From positions 6,105,458 through 6,169,457 of the forward strand of contig JASSKH010000031.1 in NCBI GenBank assembly GCA_031763025.1: a stretch of 64,000 nt of DNA, in the 5' to 3' direction. The notes under the pieces were generated by a model. That model saw only the letters and a program-made list of their open reading frames with translations, did not search any database and was not told the origin of the DNA. Positions 1 through 10,159 of this stretch are shown piece after piece; position 1 is the first letter of the stretch; every line of letters begins with the position of its first letter. Both the position numbers and the translations under genes were made by a program. This DNA comes from Macrocystis pyrifera (lineage: Eukaryota > Sar > Phaeophyceae > Laminariales > Laminariaceae).

Positions 1-407
1 AGCTCCATTTGTTTTTCTCGTCGAAAAGAGCCCGAAGGCGAATTTTTGTAGCTTTATCAGAGAGTCCAAATGCAAACTTCTGCGCAGCGGTGCGATCGCT
101 TTTTCAGCGATCAAATTTTCGTAGGACGGGAGGGTGTGCCAATACAGAAAACAACAAGTTTTTTTTTTTTCGGAAAATATCTGGTCGAGAACCTTCCGAA
201 TACAAAAATGTTCGACGCTCGGCACCCCTTCTACTACCGTTCGTTGTCGAGATATAACGAGCACGAAAAAAAAGATCGCACCCCTATGCACACTCAACCT
301 TTTTGCTATCAGAATCCATCAGCCGATTGTTTTCTCTTAGAAAACCCAAGCGGGGAATGTGTTCAAAGCAGAGTCCAAACGACGATGAGATGTATAAATA
401 CATCCTA
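1..407. other. Unassigned stretch
   Basis: Short overlapping open frames occur on the plus strand but none has a recognisable domain, and they run through A/T homopolymers such as the T-run near 161-171. I see no RNA gene or repeat here. Confidence 0.4.
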
Positions 408-513
408 TTACGGGGGGCCCATATTGTGTAGGACCTACGGTACACACAAAAACCTTTTATATTTTCCTGTTTTACTAACAGTATTTGGTCCTATTTAGTA
501 CGGCCCCCCGTAT
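408..513 (-). mobile_element. TA-MITE family 1, copy 1
   Basis: A 106-bp miniature inverted-repeat element. It begins TTACGGGGGG and ends CCCCCCGTAT, with TA on both sides (406-407 and 514-515). The inner arms carry the family words GTAGGACC and GGTCCTATTTAGTA. Between them lies the asymmetric core ACCTACGGTACACACAAAAA, which gives the copies an orientation; this copy is reversed relative to the one at 3129. It has no coding capacity, so it would be moved by a transposase encoded elsewhere. A TA duplication suits Tc1/mariner-like or related transposases, but that is inference. Confidence 0.82.
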
Positions 514-2008
514 TAGTCGAATGGAGGAATATGTACACATCAAAGTCGAAACGGAGATAATATTCCTGGCCAGAGAGGTGATAGAAAAACGTTTAGCGAT
601 GTGGGAAAAGCGATGCTGATTTCTGCTGTGGGCTTACCAAGCATCATCGAATGGTTCGTTCATCTGTTGCATGTGCACCCATTTCCTGCGTCCCGCCGTG
701 CGTCATGCAAACCTCTCTCAACAGGGCACGACGGAGGATCTGATTGTTCAGGTCAATGCTGCCCAGACCTTGTCGAAGTCAGGCGACTGCTGGCTTCTGG
801 ACTAGATTTGATGGCGTTTTCACCGCCGTGAAGGAGGCTTACGTGTGTTCGAACTGTGTGTAGCGAAGACCGAGCTACAGCGGTAGACCGCAACGCGTCT
901 ACACGGGACAACTTGGGGAAGGGAAAACTGTACTTGTACATAGATTTCCTAGCCTCTAGGCTCATCCATGCCACCAGCAGGCAGTTTCGTTGCGTCCACA
1001 CGTGTGCGTCTGCTACGGCCGCGCAGCTGTGAGCGAGCCACCGGCGGAAAACAAGAGGGCCCTTCATTTTCTCCTTGGTGGACATGATGGTCGTAAATCT
1101 AGTTGTGAACATTCCGTCGGTGTGCCCGCTCCGTCGACGTGAAACGACGTGCTTCGCGAGAGTTCTGCTTCCCTTTATCAAGTTGGCCGGTGTCAACGTG
1201 TGTTGTGTAGGAGGTGTGTTGTTTTACCCTGCTGGGTCTGACGCACGTCCATATAGTGGGCCCCGGCCGTGGAAATTCAGTATCTATATATTCGACGTGA
1301 GAGGACGAGGGAAGAAAGGGCTGAAGCATTCTTCCTATGGTAATCAAGGCGCGAATCGCAGTAGGGAGGGGGAAGGAGAGCCTGTTATATATGTGACCTC
1401 AGACCTGAGCTACGACTCTCAAAAGAGGAGTGATAGAGTAGGAGGTCGAAGACAATGACTGGGAAATAGAAAATAATAAATGGATGCGTTCTACGATGGA
1501 GGTATCACGTTTGAGAAAAAACTTTCCTGAGCTACTACGGCGTTCTTGCCGGGCGTCGGTTGAAGGAAGGGAGGACCAGTATGCAACTTGTGCTCTAGAT
1601 TGCTGGGCATACTTCGTACGTATGCATACGAGATGAGCGTAGCACTAGCCGCATTCAGATGTCTGTCCCCGTTGAATTCCGCATTAACCTTGGGGGGACA
1701 GAGAGGAGCCCCAGAAAAAATAGGGTGAATCTCTGTCGAAGAGCGCCTCAATGAACATTCATTCATGTCACCCACGCACACCCTCAGACTTGAGGCTAAC
1801 CATATATGAGCCCCTCCAAACCAACCGGGGAATTAAGTTGTTCCTGTTTCACCTACGTAAACGGTTTGTGTGTTCGGGATTGTGTTGGCATATTTAGGCC
1901 TCCTGGGATCCAGACTACAATCCCTGCAGCCTTAGGGAAACGTACAAGAAAGCATACACGCTCTTTGCTTTCAAGTAGAGTGGCGGGGCTATGGTTTACA
2001 AAGTAGTG
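514..2008. other. Unassigned stretch
   Basis: The longest frames (753-1196 minus, 1075-1458 plus) lie on both strands in the same place, lack any recognisable domain and are about the size expected by chance. No RNA gene, clear tandem repeat or splice-bounded exon was seen. Confidence 0.4.
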
Positions 2009-2113
2009 TTACGGGGGTTCATAGCAATTAGGACCTACGGTACACAGTAAAGCCTATATATTTACCTATTTTTACTAACAGTATTTGGTCCTATTTACTA
2101 TGGTCCCCCGTAA
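2009..2113 (-). mobile_element. TA-MITE family 1, copy 2
   Basis: A 105-bp copy with termini TTACGGGGG and CCCCCGTAA. The core ACCTACGGTACACA then TTTACTAACAGTATTTGGTCC is in the reversed orientation. The flanks are TG and CA rather than TA on both sides, so the target duplication has probably decayed. Confidence 0.82.
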
Positions 2114-2404
2114 CAGCCTAAGATCAAGAGTTTTCAAGGATGGGGTCACAGTGAAGGTTCTAAGGCTTGCTCAGGAAATTCGTTTCTTGCTCGCGTTGTC
2201 CCCGCTATACCTTGCGACAACACCTGCTTTCAGCCAGCTATCGTAGACATAAACGGTGTTGAGTGGTCGCGGGTTGGACACATACCATCTACGTCCTCCG
2301 GAGCGAAGCGAGAGGGCTCGTGGATGACCGCCGCCGGCAGTTGAAGCCATTTCGTAGGACCTATACACAATAACCGTAGTATCCGAGGAATTCAGAAAAT
2401 ACTA

Positions 2405-2508
2405 TCACGGGGGACCATAGTTAATAGGACCTATGTTATACATAAACCCCACATATTTACCTATTTTTATCAACAATATTTAGTCCTATTTACTATGGCC
2501 CCCCGTAA
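2405..2508 (-). mobile_element. TA-MITE family 1, copy 3
   Basis: A 104-bp copy. The left terminus has one substitution (TCACGGGGG) and the right terminus is CCCCCCGTAA. TA flanks both sides (2403-2404 and 2509-2510). Inner arms ACCATAGTTAATAGGACC and AGTCCTATTTACTATGG pair. Reversed orientation. Confidence 0.82.
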
Positions 2509-3128
2509 TATATATTCCCCAGGTGTTTATTGTGATCTGTTAGAATCAAATTGCCTTGATGATTCACTATTCTGTGCCGTATGGAGACGACATGGGCGAC
2601 CAACGTCGAGCACAATGGCGATGGTCCTATCGACGGGTTTACGTGGAAGCGAGATGCCCCATAGTTCGAACGGTACATGTTTTTTGTCGATGGTTCAAAC
2701 GTGCCATGCCTCCTAGTGTGTTTTCCTGCAGCGGCGAAACCGTTAAAACGAGCGCGGTAGGACAGGGTGTTGGTGGTTACGGGTTAGGTACGGGGGTGCC
2801 GATTCTCACACAGCCCGAGTCGGCGCTAACCTGCAGCACCCGGGTCACCTATAGTTTTACCACTGCGTGTTTATCCTTGCTTGAAGTAGAAATACAGAGA
2901 GTGCTGGTTACTTTGTGCATGGCAAAAGTGCTGGATTCACCGTCCACAGTCTCCCGTCCCCTGATAGGTCCCTGTTGAATACGATATTTGCGCATGCATG
3001 CAATGCACGCCCCCTTTCGACCTAGAAGAGGCGGCACCAAGGACCCCAAAATTCGAACACCTAGCGTCATTCTCGGCTTGCTTGTTCAATAATCGACCTT
3101 GAATGTTAATAACAACGATGTAACTGTA
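2509..3128. other. Unassigned stretch
   Basis: Overlapping frames on both strands (for example 2556-2978 plus and 2849-3070 minus) show no recognisable domain. Nothing else was identified. Confidence 0.4.
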
Positions 3129-3233
3129 TTACGGGGGACCATAGTTAATAGGACCAAATATATTTAGTAAAAATAGGTAAATATATAGGGTTTTGTGTGT
3201 ACCGTAGGTCCTATTTACTATGGTCCCCCGTAA
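3129..3233 (+). mobile_element. TA-MITE family 1, copy 4 (good reference copy)
   Basis: A 105-bp copy with perfect termini TTACGGGGG and CCCCCGTAA, flanked by TA at 3127-3128 and 3234-3235. The outer ~27 bp on each side are almost perfect inverted repeats. The inner part, AAATATATTTAGTAAAAATA to TTTTGTGTGTACCGTAGG, is not palindromic. I use this copy to define the forward orientation. Confidence 0.88.
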
Positions 3234-4330
3234 TAGTAAACATTCATAAATCGTAGTGCATGAACAAAATTCGCACAAACTGGCGCGCTCCATACAAAAT
3301 TTGACACAAGTGGCGAACATCTGCTGTACACACATATATATATATACATATCTATACACAGTACTGCAACTACAGGACACCTTGTCGAAAGTTATTGAGG
3401 TATGTTTTGCCAAATCTAAGCAGGATGCGTTTCTATCTTTATTTCATGCATTTACAGCTAAACCTCGAGGCCTTTGTGCTCAGCGACAGACTCTGCAATG
3501 CATTCCGTATCTTGCCAGAGAAACGTAACATTATAATATTCCCTTTTACACTGCACTGTACTACACATAGGTATGTATCTGTCTTCTGATGCCGAGCAAC
3601 AGGAGGCCAGTACCAAACGTTCGCACCACCCCAAGTCGCGAGTCTTCGCTAAGCTACAGTACAGTATGGGCCCGCCAAAAAAAACCTAACTAATTAATCT
3701 GGGCACGCCTGAGATTCTTATCGGGGCGCCATCTTCGAACATAGGCTATTACATAGGATTTAGTAACCCTGTTTTCGTAGCGTTGTATAAGAGACTTGTG
3801 TTCTATTGGGCACTTTCTTATTGGCGGGCCTATACTGCTGCAGGCGATTTTTGACTGCCGTCGACGGAACATTTGCTGCGCAGGTGCCTGTATGCTTTGC
3901 GAAAAGCCGACCGACCCTACCAGGTGCACACACAAGTACCGTATATCACGCCAAGCGACACACCCCCCTGGAACCAAGTTTAGGAGATGTGCTCCAAAAT
4001 CATTCGGGGCGCACACCAAACACAATGGTTGTTCTGAAAAAGATCGCGTCGATACGTAGGTCTCCGTAGGCGTGTCGCCCGGCGTTTACGCTTCCCCCCG
4101 TTGCCGAGGAAACCCGGCTTTGAAATCCAACCAACGAGGACGTGTCCTGCTTGAAACTATTGTGGTCAACTTGTACGCGTCGTTCGTTGTGAGTTGGTCT
4201 ATGTCTTGAGGGAGCGTTACTTCGCGGCCGAACGCTTCATGAACCTCGAAGGCGAAATTTCCAATCGCTCTCAATAAAGCATACTTTAACTACAGCAGAA
4301 AAGGGATCGCTCTTTTTCAGGGGGACACTA
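3234..4330. other. Unassigned stretch
   Basis: A short TA-rich run lies near 3333-3357. Plus and minus frames overlap at 3690-4069 without a recognisable domain. No gene is supported. Confidence 0.4.
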
Positions 4331-4434
4331 TTACGGGGGACCATAGTAAACAGGACCAAATATTGTGAGTAAAAATACCGAAATATATAGGTTTTTGTGT
4401 GTATCGTAGGTCCTATTTAATACGCCCCCCGTAA
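4331..4434 (+). mobile_element. TA-MITE family 1, copy 5
   Basis: A 104-bp copy in forward orientation with termini TTACGGGGGA and CCCCCCGTAA, and TA on both sides (4329-4330 and 4435-4436). The core AAATATTGTGAGTAAAAATA closely matches the copies at 3129 and 30962. Confidence 0.85.
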
Positions 4435-4977
4435 TAACAAGTTCGCACGGGGATTCTGTTCTGACGAGACCTGCAAGCACAACGCTGCGTACATCAACTT
4501 TCATGCGGTGGGCAAGTCGACAACCAGTTAGTTGTTACGCCCGGATGCAGAGAAGCCGTACGGCGCTATATGGGGGATGTAACGCTTGTCCGTCTGTCGT
4601 CGTGGGGGTCGACACTCTTTACATGTGATGAGCAGATCGCTCACCTTGTTCGATGTCATTTGCAGACGCCCGAAATAGGCGACGCTGTCGACACTCACAG
4701 AAGAATCAGGTGAGTGCTGGTAGCTTGGATTCATGCAGAGTGTATTTTTTTTTGCATGACACGAACCTCTCTGAAACGCGCCCCCTTGCACACCCGAGTG
4801 TCAGAGGCGGAACGTTACACACATCGCACGATTCAGATAGTCTTAAATCAGATCCCCACTCATGGTCAAAACATTCGCACGACAGATACTTGAAGATGTT
4901 TCTGATATGTATCGATCTAGCTGGTGTTGCCCAGTGGAAGCCGCGTGCACTCAATCTCCACGATGTACGAGGCACAC
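4435..4977. other. Unassigned stretch
   Basis: Overlapping frames on both strands (4528-4791 minus, 4653-5009 plus, 4706-5032 minus) have no recognisable domain. Confidence 0.35.
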
Positions 4978-5049
4978 ATTTCCTGGATTGGATCAATAGT
5001 GGGCTGTAAAGGTATTTCCTGGATTGGATCAATAGTGGGCTGTAAAGGT
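4978..5049. repeat. Tandem 36-bp duplication
   Basis: Two perfect adjacent copies of a 36-bp unit (4978-5013 and 5014-5049) starting ATTTCCTGGATTGGATCAAT. The unit is 12 codons long, so the frames running through it stay open and repeat ISWIGSIVGCKG on the plus strand. Identity of the units implies a recent duplication. Confidence 0.95.
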
Positions 5050-5773
5050 CTGGTACTTTTTTTCGGAAACCACAGAGGAGTTGCTACGAACGATGCGTGT
5101 GTGTTGATGCCCTGTCTCTGTGAAGAAGGGGCACCAAATACAAAGTGTCTGAGCATCACTTGTGATGAAGAAGAAGATCCATAGAAGACGAGGAAAGGAG
5201 AGGGAGTGATTGAGGCGGGGAAGACCGTAACCAGATCATCCCGGGAAGACGCACACCACGGAAAGATGTACTCTGCGGGCTTCTGCATTATTAATAGCCA
5301 ACAGTCCGTCGTATGTATGGCGACATTACCTCTTATTCATGCTTGCTTGCGACTTATCTTTTTAATATATGCCCTGCGTTGTTATTGTCAACGTCTAGAT
5401 CTGGTAACGTAGCTGGATATATATATATATAATATGCCGAACAGCAGAAAAAAAAGGAACCCCTGCATTTGACGTTTCACAGGAAATTGCACCCACTAGA
5501 GTATCCACAAAAACGATTTTCGTTACTATCAGTGCTTTGTGATTGCACATCAAGTAGATGCTGTTATGAATAGATCTCAACGTACGTATGCTATTCTCCC
5601 TGAGGGAGCCAAGAGCTATAATAGTGTAAACGAAACGTAGATTGTATACGCCAAATGACTCATACTCCGTATATAGCCAGTCCTGCGTGATGGCAGCGGG
5701 CAATATGGAAAACAGCAAACCCACATGTTCCAACAAAATACATGAAAATGCGCAGGTCCGTGAAGAAAAGCTA
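5050..5773. other. Unassigned stretch
   Basis: Contains a short TA run near 5414-5434. The 5395-5859 minus-strand frame is hydrophobic in parts but has no recognisable domain and runs into the MITE at 5774. Confidence 0.35.
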
Positions 5774-5878
5774 TTAAGGAGGACCATAGCAAGTAACACC
5801 TGCGGTGCACACAAAAACCTATGTAGTTCCCTATTTTTATTGACAATTTTTGGTCCCATTTACTATGGTCCTACCTGA
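5774..5878 (-). mobile_element. TA-MITE family 1, copy 6 (degenerate)
   Basis: A diverged copy. The left end TTAAGGAGGACCATAG and the right end CTATGGTCCTACCTGA are mutated forms of the TIR, with TA on both sides (5772-5773 and 5879-5880). The interior keeps GGTGCACACAAAAACCTATG and GACAATTTTTGGTCCC. Reversed orientation. Confidence 0.72.
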
Positions 5879-7330
5879 TAATCGTGGTTGTAAAATACCA
5901 CTGAGCCATGTCCTATCAACCAAGAGAACATGAGATTATCTTATGTACTTGCGACGCACCCAGTCACGATAATACGACGATAGTATAGCTACCTGCCGGA
6001 ACAATGATGGGCGGACTTTGGTGGTCTAACTTCGAGAAGCGCACGACCTTTTGCCCGCTGAAAAGTGCCGATAGGTTTGAAGCGAATCGCACGGATTCGA
6101 CCGTATTGATCCGTATAGCCTCCTTCTCGTACGTATGGCCATCTCATATTCTGGGTTCCACAGGGTTGGATGTGAAAACAAACTGAAAATATCTCGGTCG
6201 GTCAATTTTCGGTTTTACACCAAACGAAAATGTCGAGCAATTTCTGGAGGTGGTTTTAGGAAACCGATAAAAAATGCAACCAACCGTGCACGTCTTGGTC
6301 GATTTGTTGGACTCGATGAATCCAGCTACGTACGTACTCCTACTGCTGTATGTACCTGATACCTGGTACGTATGTACAAGTAATCCGGTGCACAAAAGTC
6401 AGCATTTCAAAAGCTGTACATCTGGTATAATAGTTAACTGCGTTAATAACATTATTTGTGTTCATGTTGTTGGTATAAATCACGTGACGACACGGGTCGA
6501 ATGATGTCAAGGGTCATTCCTGCCCAATTCGCGGTTGTTATTGTTGCCCACCATCTCTTGGTAGACTGGGGAATACCCCGTGAGCCACGCGTACGTACGC
6601 ATTGTGTTTTGTATTCCTCTACGGTGGATCCTACGTCCGAGGAGGGCGGCCCCCGACGAGCCTCCATGCCCCCCTGGGGGGGACTAATCCTCCTGCCGCT
6701 CGTGTGGCGCTGCCCGCAACAGACGGCGGGGCCGTATTCAATGCCCTGGTACCCATTATGTAAAGCGTACCAGGTAGGAACCATTGTTTTATTATGGACA
6801 TCTGACGTACTTGGTGTTTACAACAGCTGAACGAAGGGTGGGTGTAAAATATTGCAGTTTTCAATCCCTTTGTCCGATGCTCGAGATTGATTCACGTCGC
6901 GTGGTCAGTGGATGGTGGTCGTATAGTTGAAGTCATACAACCGGCATACACCGTACCAGATGGACTATCAAGGAGTGGCTTACTCGAAGCAAATGTGCAT
7001 GCATGCCAGGCACTGCCGTATACTGCTCTGTATCGCGTTCTCCTTAGCCCCGCAAAATGTTCTCCACCGCCCCAATTGCTGGGTACCAAGCACAGCCAGC
7101 GGCACAAACAGTGGATGAGATTACCAGGAATATCGACAAAACTCCGAGATAATAGTATACACGAAGTAGTGGTTTGAGAACCTGCACCGACTTTCGATCA
7201 TGTGGAATACTGTTGCTTGTACGCAGGAACACGACCCATAAGACCCATCGTAGATTGAGGAGTTTCATGCCGGAAAGGGACTCAGGTAGTAGGGTATTGG
7301 GATATCGGGGTAATGCGTACCCAAGCCGGC
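5879..7330. other. Unassigned stretch
   Basis: Many short frames on both strands (for example 6456-6830 plus and 6452-6784 minus) but no recognisable product. GTACGTAC-type palindromes recur, for example near 6328-6337 and 6592-6599. Confidence 0.35.
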
Positions 7331-7670
7331 GTCCCCGGTTACTTGGTCGGTGGTCCGCGAGCCTATCAATATCAAATTCGTGGGTTCGAGTCTCACCGAG
7401 TGCATGCTTGTAGGGACTTTCTCTTGCACAAAATTGATTGGCGGAAAGCGCGAGCGCGTGAGTTCGCTGTACATCCGATGAAAATCGACGAGCAGTGGGA
7501 ATGCTGAACCCTATGCGCGAAAAACAATAAAGGCACGTACGGGGGGGAGAAGGGACGACACCTGTGACCACGGGTTGTCCAGAAGATCGCTGAGGGTAAA
7601 ACCTCCTGCGAGTTAGGCTGGAAAGTAAAAATGACGGTTTTAAAAAAAAAAAAAAACAAAGAAAAATAAT
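7331..7670 (+). mobile_element. tRNA-derived SINE, copy 1
   Basis: A ~340-bp element with a tRNA-like 5' head and an A-rich 3' tail (A-run near 7642-7656, then AACAAAGAAAAAT). The head carries an A-box-like word (ACTTGGTCGGTGG) and a near-consensus B box (GGTTCGAGTCT), followed by CACCGAGTGC. The body contains ATGAAAATCGACGAGCAGTG and AACAATAAAGGCACGTACG, shared with the copy at 19042. It encodes no protein; transcription would be by RNA polymerase III and movement would depend on a LINE. No clear target duplication was seen. Confidence 0.85.
7341..7392 (+). promoter_or_regulatory. Pol III type-2 internal promoter of SINE copy 1
   Basis: The A-box-like word at 7341-7353 and the B box GGTTCGAGTCT at 7382-7392 have tRNA-like spacing. 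The B box fits GGTTCGANNCY well; the A box is weaker. Confidence 0.65.
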
Positions 7671-7854
7671 GCCACTCGTTAGGTGTAGCTCCATAGGAGG
7701 CGAGTCGACTCGACAGCTCGGACGTAATATAAGAGGAGTTCCGTGTTACTGTCTGGAGTCTGCCACGCGTTCGTAGGTAACGTGCCTGTATAATAAGGCG
7801 TACCGCCATGTACATACACTATTCAGACATGTAGCCCAACTACCGCACGTTGAA

Positions 7855-8075
7855 AAGTGCCAAGTGTCAAGTTTGCAGCTGCGAGAGAACGGGTGCTATA
7901 TCGTGGTCCCAGAGCACGTTTTATCTTGCAAGCTTGACGTCCAGCGCAACAGCATTGTAGCATCGGGAAAATCCACGATAGAGAGCAGCTAGCTGTGGAC
8001 CTACAGGGTGTGCTTTCAACAGATCACCTTCATTTGTTTCAGCGTTGTACCGTACATAAGTACCAAATGCCCTGC
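7855..8075. repeat. Dispersed repeat D1, copy 1
   Basis: Diverged similarity to 20765-21035. Shared words include AGCTGCGAGAGAACG, GCAAGCTTGACGTC, AGCTGTGGAC and GTACCGTAC, in the same order. On the minus strand both copies can be read with RYNAETNEGDLLK-like and DVKLAR peptides (RYDAAINDDNMLK in the other), so the family may once have been coding. Family unknown. Confidence 0.6.
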
Positions 8076-8110
8076 ATACGGCGGTGGTGGTCTTATTGCA
8101 AGGCGACCTA

Positions 8111-8172
8111 TTACGGGGGGAAATAGTAAGTAGGACCAAATGTTGCTTGTAAAAATAGGAAAATACAAGGCT
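8111..8172 (+). mobile_element. TA-MITE family 1, copy 7 (left half only)
   Basis: Starts TTACGGGGGG after TA and continues with AGTAAGTAGGACCAAATG and GTAAAAATAGGAAAATA in forward orientation. The right half with CCCCCGTAA is missing; family similarity stops just before the foldback element at 8192. Confidence 0.72.
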
Positions 8173-8191
8173 TTCCTTCGGAGTGGGTATT

Positions 8192-8428
8192 CCGTCGTTT
8201 CTTGTACAAATACATTTAGTTTGGTTGGCTTTGGGCTATGACGCCAATTACAGTTTTGGTTGGCTTTGGGCTTTGACGCCAATTGCAGTTATATTGCAAT
8301 TGGGGTAATAGCCCAAAGCCAACCAAACTAAATGTTATGACGCCAATTGCAGTTATATTGCCAGTTATATTGCAATTGGGGCAATACCCAAAGCCAACCA
8401 AACTAAATGTATTTTTGTAAGAAACGGT
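8192..8428. repeat. Foldback (long hairpin) element
   Basis: The outer arms (8192-8220 and 8401-8428) pair, with ACATTTAGTTTGG opposite CCAAACTAAATGT and TTTCTTGTACAAATA opposite TATTTTTGTAAGAAA. Inside, GGTTGGCTTTGGG occurs twice directly and its reverse complement twice, and GACGCCAATT occurs three times. The whole 237 bp could fold into one long imperfect hairpin. It has no coding content. It could be a foldback MITE or a hairpin RNA source; the sequence alone does not decide. Confidence 0.8.
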
Positions 8429-8638
8429 GAAGGATGTAATAATCGCGTTTATTTGTGAGTGTAATGTGAAACGTAAGATCGGGTGACGCAAGAGTAAGAA
8501 TGGCATTCGTCTAATAATAAGGATAACATATTTCATCAGTGCGGGGAGAGAGTGGAGTAGTGCACGGCATGTGGATGATATACAACATACAGGCTGTTGT
8601 TTCAAGGAAGGTTCGGGACGGAGGGGAAAGCAGCAGTG
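8429..8638. other. Left flank of the copia insertion
   Basis: About 210 bp with no recognised feature. The sequence running into the copia site is continuous with 16566 onward once the element is removed. Confidence 0.5.
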
Positions 8639-8643
8639 CCGGC
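8639..8643. repeat. Target-site duplication (left), CCGGC
   Basis: CCGGC lies immediately before the 5' LTR and is repeated exactly at 16561-16565 after the 3' LTR. Five base pairs is the usual Ty1/copia duplication length. Confidence 0.93.
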
Positions 8644-9157
8644 TGAAAAGTATACTCACAGCATTGTCAGATTATCTTGAGAGGAAATATCCCGTGAGGT
8701 ATTGCGGAGATTCGGGGGGGTTTCGTGTCTGAGTGGATCTACGATCGGGATACCATCTTTACCCCTGAATTGTGTTTTAGGCCGCATGTGTCTGTGACGT
8801 ACGCTGTGGCTTGCTACTTCTTCTTGTAATCTACTTCCTTTCCCGACTCCGTGTCGACGACTCCGTGTCGAGGACTCCGTGTCCAGGACTCCGCGTCCTT
8901 CAATCCAAACTACTAAACCGGGGTTAATCAGCCACCGTACAAAAGGGGGTCCGTCCACCCAGGGGCTAACACGCCACCGCCACCGCTGCTATCAAGTCCA
9001 GCTTCAATACATTTCATATCATCAACAGGGCTCCTCAGCCACGACAAGGGTACGGGTTGTTTATAGGGTTTATTTCGTCTTTCTTTTTCGCCGAGCATCG
9101 GGCTATCCCCCTCGGCAACAACAACAAGGGCGCCCGGAGCACAGGGGCTACTCAACA
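8644..9157 (+). repeat. 5' LTR (514 bp)
   Basis: Begins TGAAAAGTATACTC and ends GGGGCTACTCAACA, giving the canonical TG...CA ends. It carries four 14-bp tandem units of GACTCCGTGTCGA type at about 8845-8900 and a TATA-like GTTTATAGGG near 9058. It appears identical in length and sequence to the 3' LTR. Confidence 0.95.
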
Positions 9158-9167
9158 CGCTAGCGTT

Positions 9168-9176
9168 GGTACGAGT
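9168..9176 (+). other. Possible primer-binding site
   Basis: TGGTACGAG, ten bases inside the 5' LTR, resembles the TGGTATCAGAGC start typical of initiator-Met primer sites. It is short and offset, so this is weak. Confidence 0.25.
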
Positions 9177-9208
9177 CGTCCACGCTTCTGTGCAAAAGGG
9201 CTGTGAGG

Positions 9209-10159
9209 ATGAGGTTCTTCCCGTTTAGGATTCCTTATCTGGGGACTTGGATTACGCCGGTCATCGATGGAGACATGGCGATGGGAGGAGGAGGAGGAGC
9301 AGCAGCATCTCCTCAGGATTCTGGTCAGGATGAGGCTGATCAGCGAGGGGTGGCCTCAGAGGAAAGGAGGGAGGATGCACGACAGGACCTGCCGAGTCCA
9401 GAGGACATCCGGCGGCTGACAATCCTGGCGGATCTGATACGTCAAGGGGTTGGGCAACAGAGCGGGCCCGCCCACCCTTCAGGCATGTCTACAACTGTAG
9501 AAGTACGAACTAAACTTGAGATTAGAGAGTGGACTGGTATGGTAGGAAAAGGAGAAAGCCTTCACACTAAGTTTAGGGTGTTTGAGAGTTCATTTCGTGC
9601 ATATCTGGCAGCTGAGAAATTGTCTGACGTTCTTGGGTACGAGGACATTCCCGTAGGGTTGCCTGACGTGGATTTGGAAATGCTCAAATTGAACAGAGGT
9701 GCAGAAAGAGTGGAGAAGTCTTTGAGAGTATGGAACTTGCTGCTGACAAAAATCACCGACGGTCCGACTCAAAACCGAATCGTCGCGTCTGGGAGCCCTC
9801 AGCAAGGATGGAGGATTTTTGTGTCACAGTACAGAGAAGGATATGACATGGAGGGAGAGCGTTTAGAGAGGGAATGGAACGAGTTGTGGCAGGGCGATGG
9901 TGAAGATGTCTTGGAATACCTTCGTCGTGGGGAGACTATCGTGATGAACATGAACTCCCGCTTGGGCCCTAGTGGCCACGGTAAAAAGCCTGAAGATGTT
10001 GTATGTCGTCATATCGCCCGACGTCTAAACACCTCTTTTACCCGCGCTCGGGAATCCCTTATTTTTTTTTCCGAATCTCTCGAGGAAACACCTGGAGTTT
10101 ACCTTGACACAGGCCCAGCACGAGCGTCGGCAGTCCGGGGGAGAGGGACACCGAAGTGA
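9209..10159 (+). CDS. gag: Copia Gag, N-terminal part
   Basis: Structural protein that would form the virus-like particle around the element RNA. I take ATG 9209 as the start, although ATG 9275 (MAMGGGGGAAAS) is a good alternative. The region around residues 100-260 (LEIREWTGM..., FRVFESSFRAYL, WNELWQGDGEDVLEYLRRGE, VVCRHIARRLN) fits the helical copia Gag pattern. The frame runs to a stop at 10157-10159, but the continuation (zinc knuckle) is in the next frame. A T-run (nine Ts, about 10062-10070) precedes the point where the other frame becomes the better match, so an extra T is the simplest explanation. Confidence 0.85.
   Translation: MRFFPFRIPYLGTWITPVIDGDMAMGGGGGAAASPQDSGQDEADQRGVASEERREDARQDLPSPEDIRRLTILADLIRQGVGQQSGPAHPSGMSTTVEVRTKLEIREWTGMVGKGESLHTKFRVFESSFRAYLAAEKLSDVLGYEDIPVGLPDVDLEMLKLNRGAERVEKSLRVWNLLLTKITDGPTQNRIVASGSPQQGWRIFVSQYREGYDMEGERLEREWNELWQGDGEDVLEYLRRGETIVMNMNSRLGPSGHGKKPEDVVCRHIARRLNTSFTRARESLIFFSESLEETPGVYLDTGPARASAVRGRGTPK

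Noticed and set aside
7382..7392. Intact tRNA gene at the SINE head
   Set aside because: The B box is good but the head cannot be folded with confidence into a complete cloverleaf and is followed by the shared SINE body.
8656..8958. Identical 100-codon minus-strand frames at 8656-8958 and 16059-16361
   Set aside because: Both lie inside the LTRs; the identity reflects LTR duplication, not a conserved gene.
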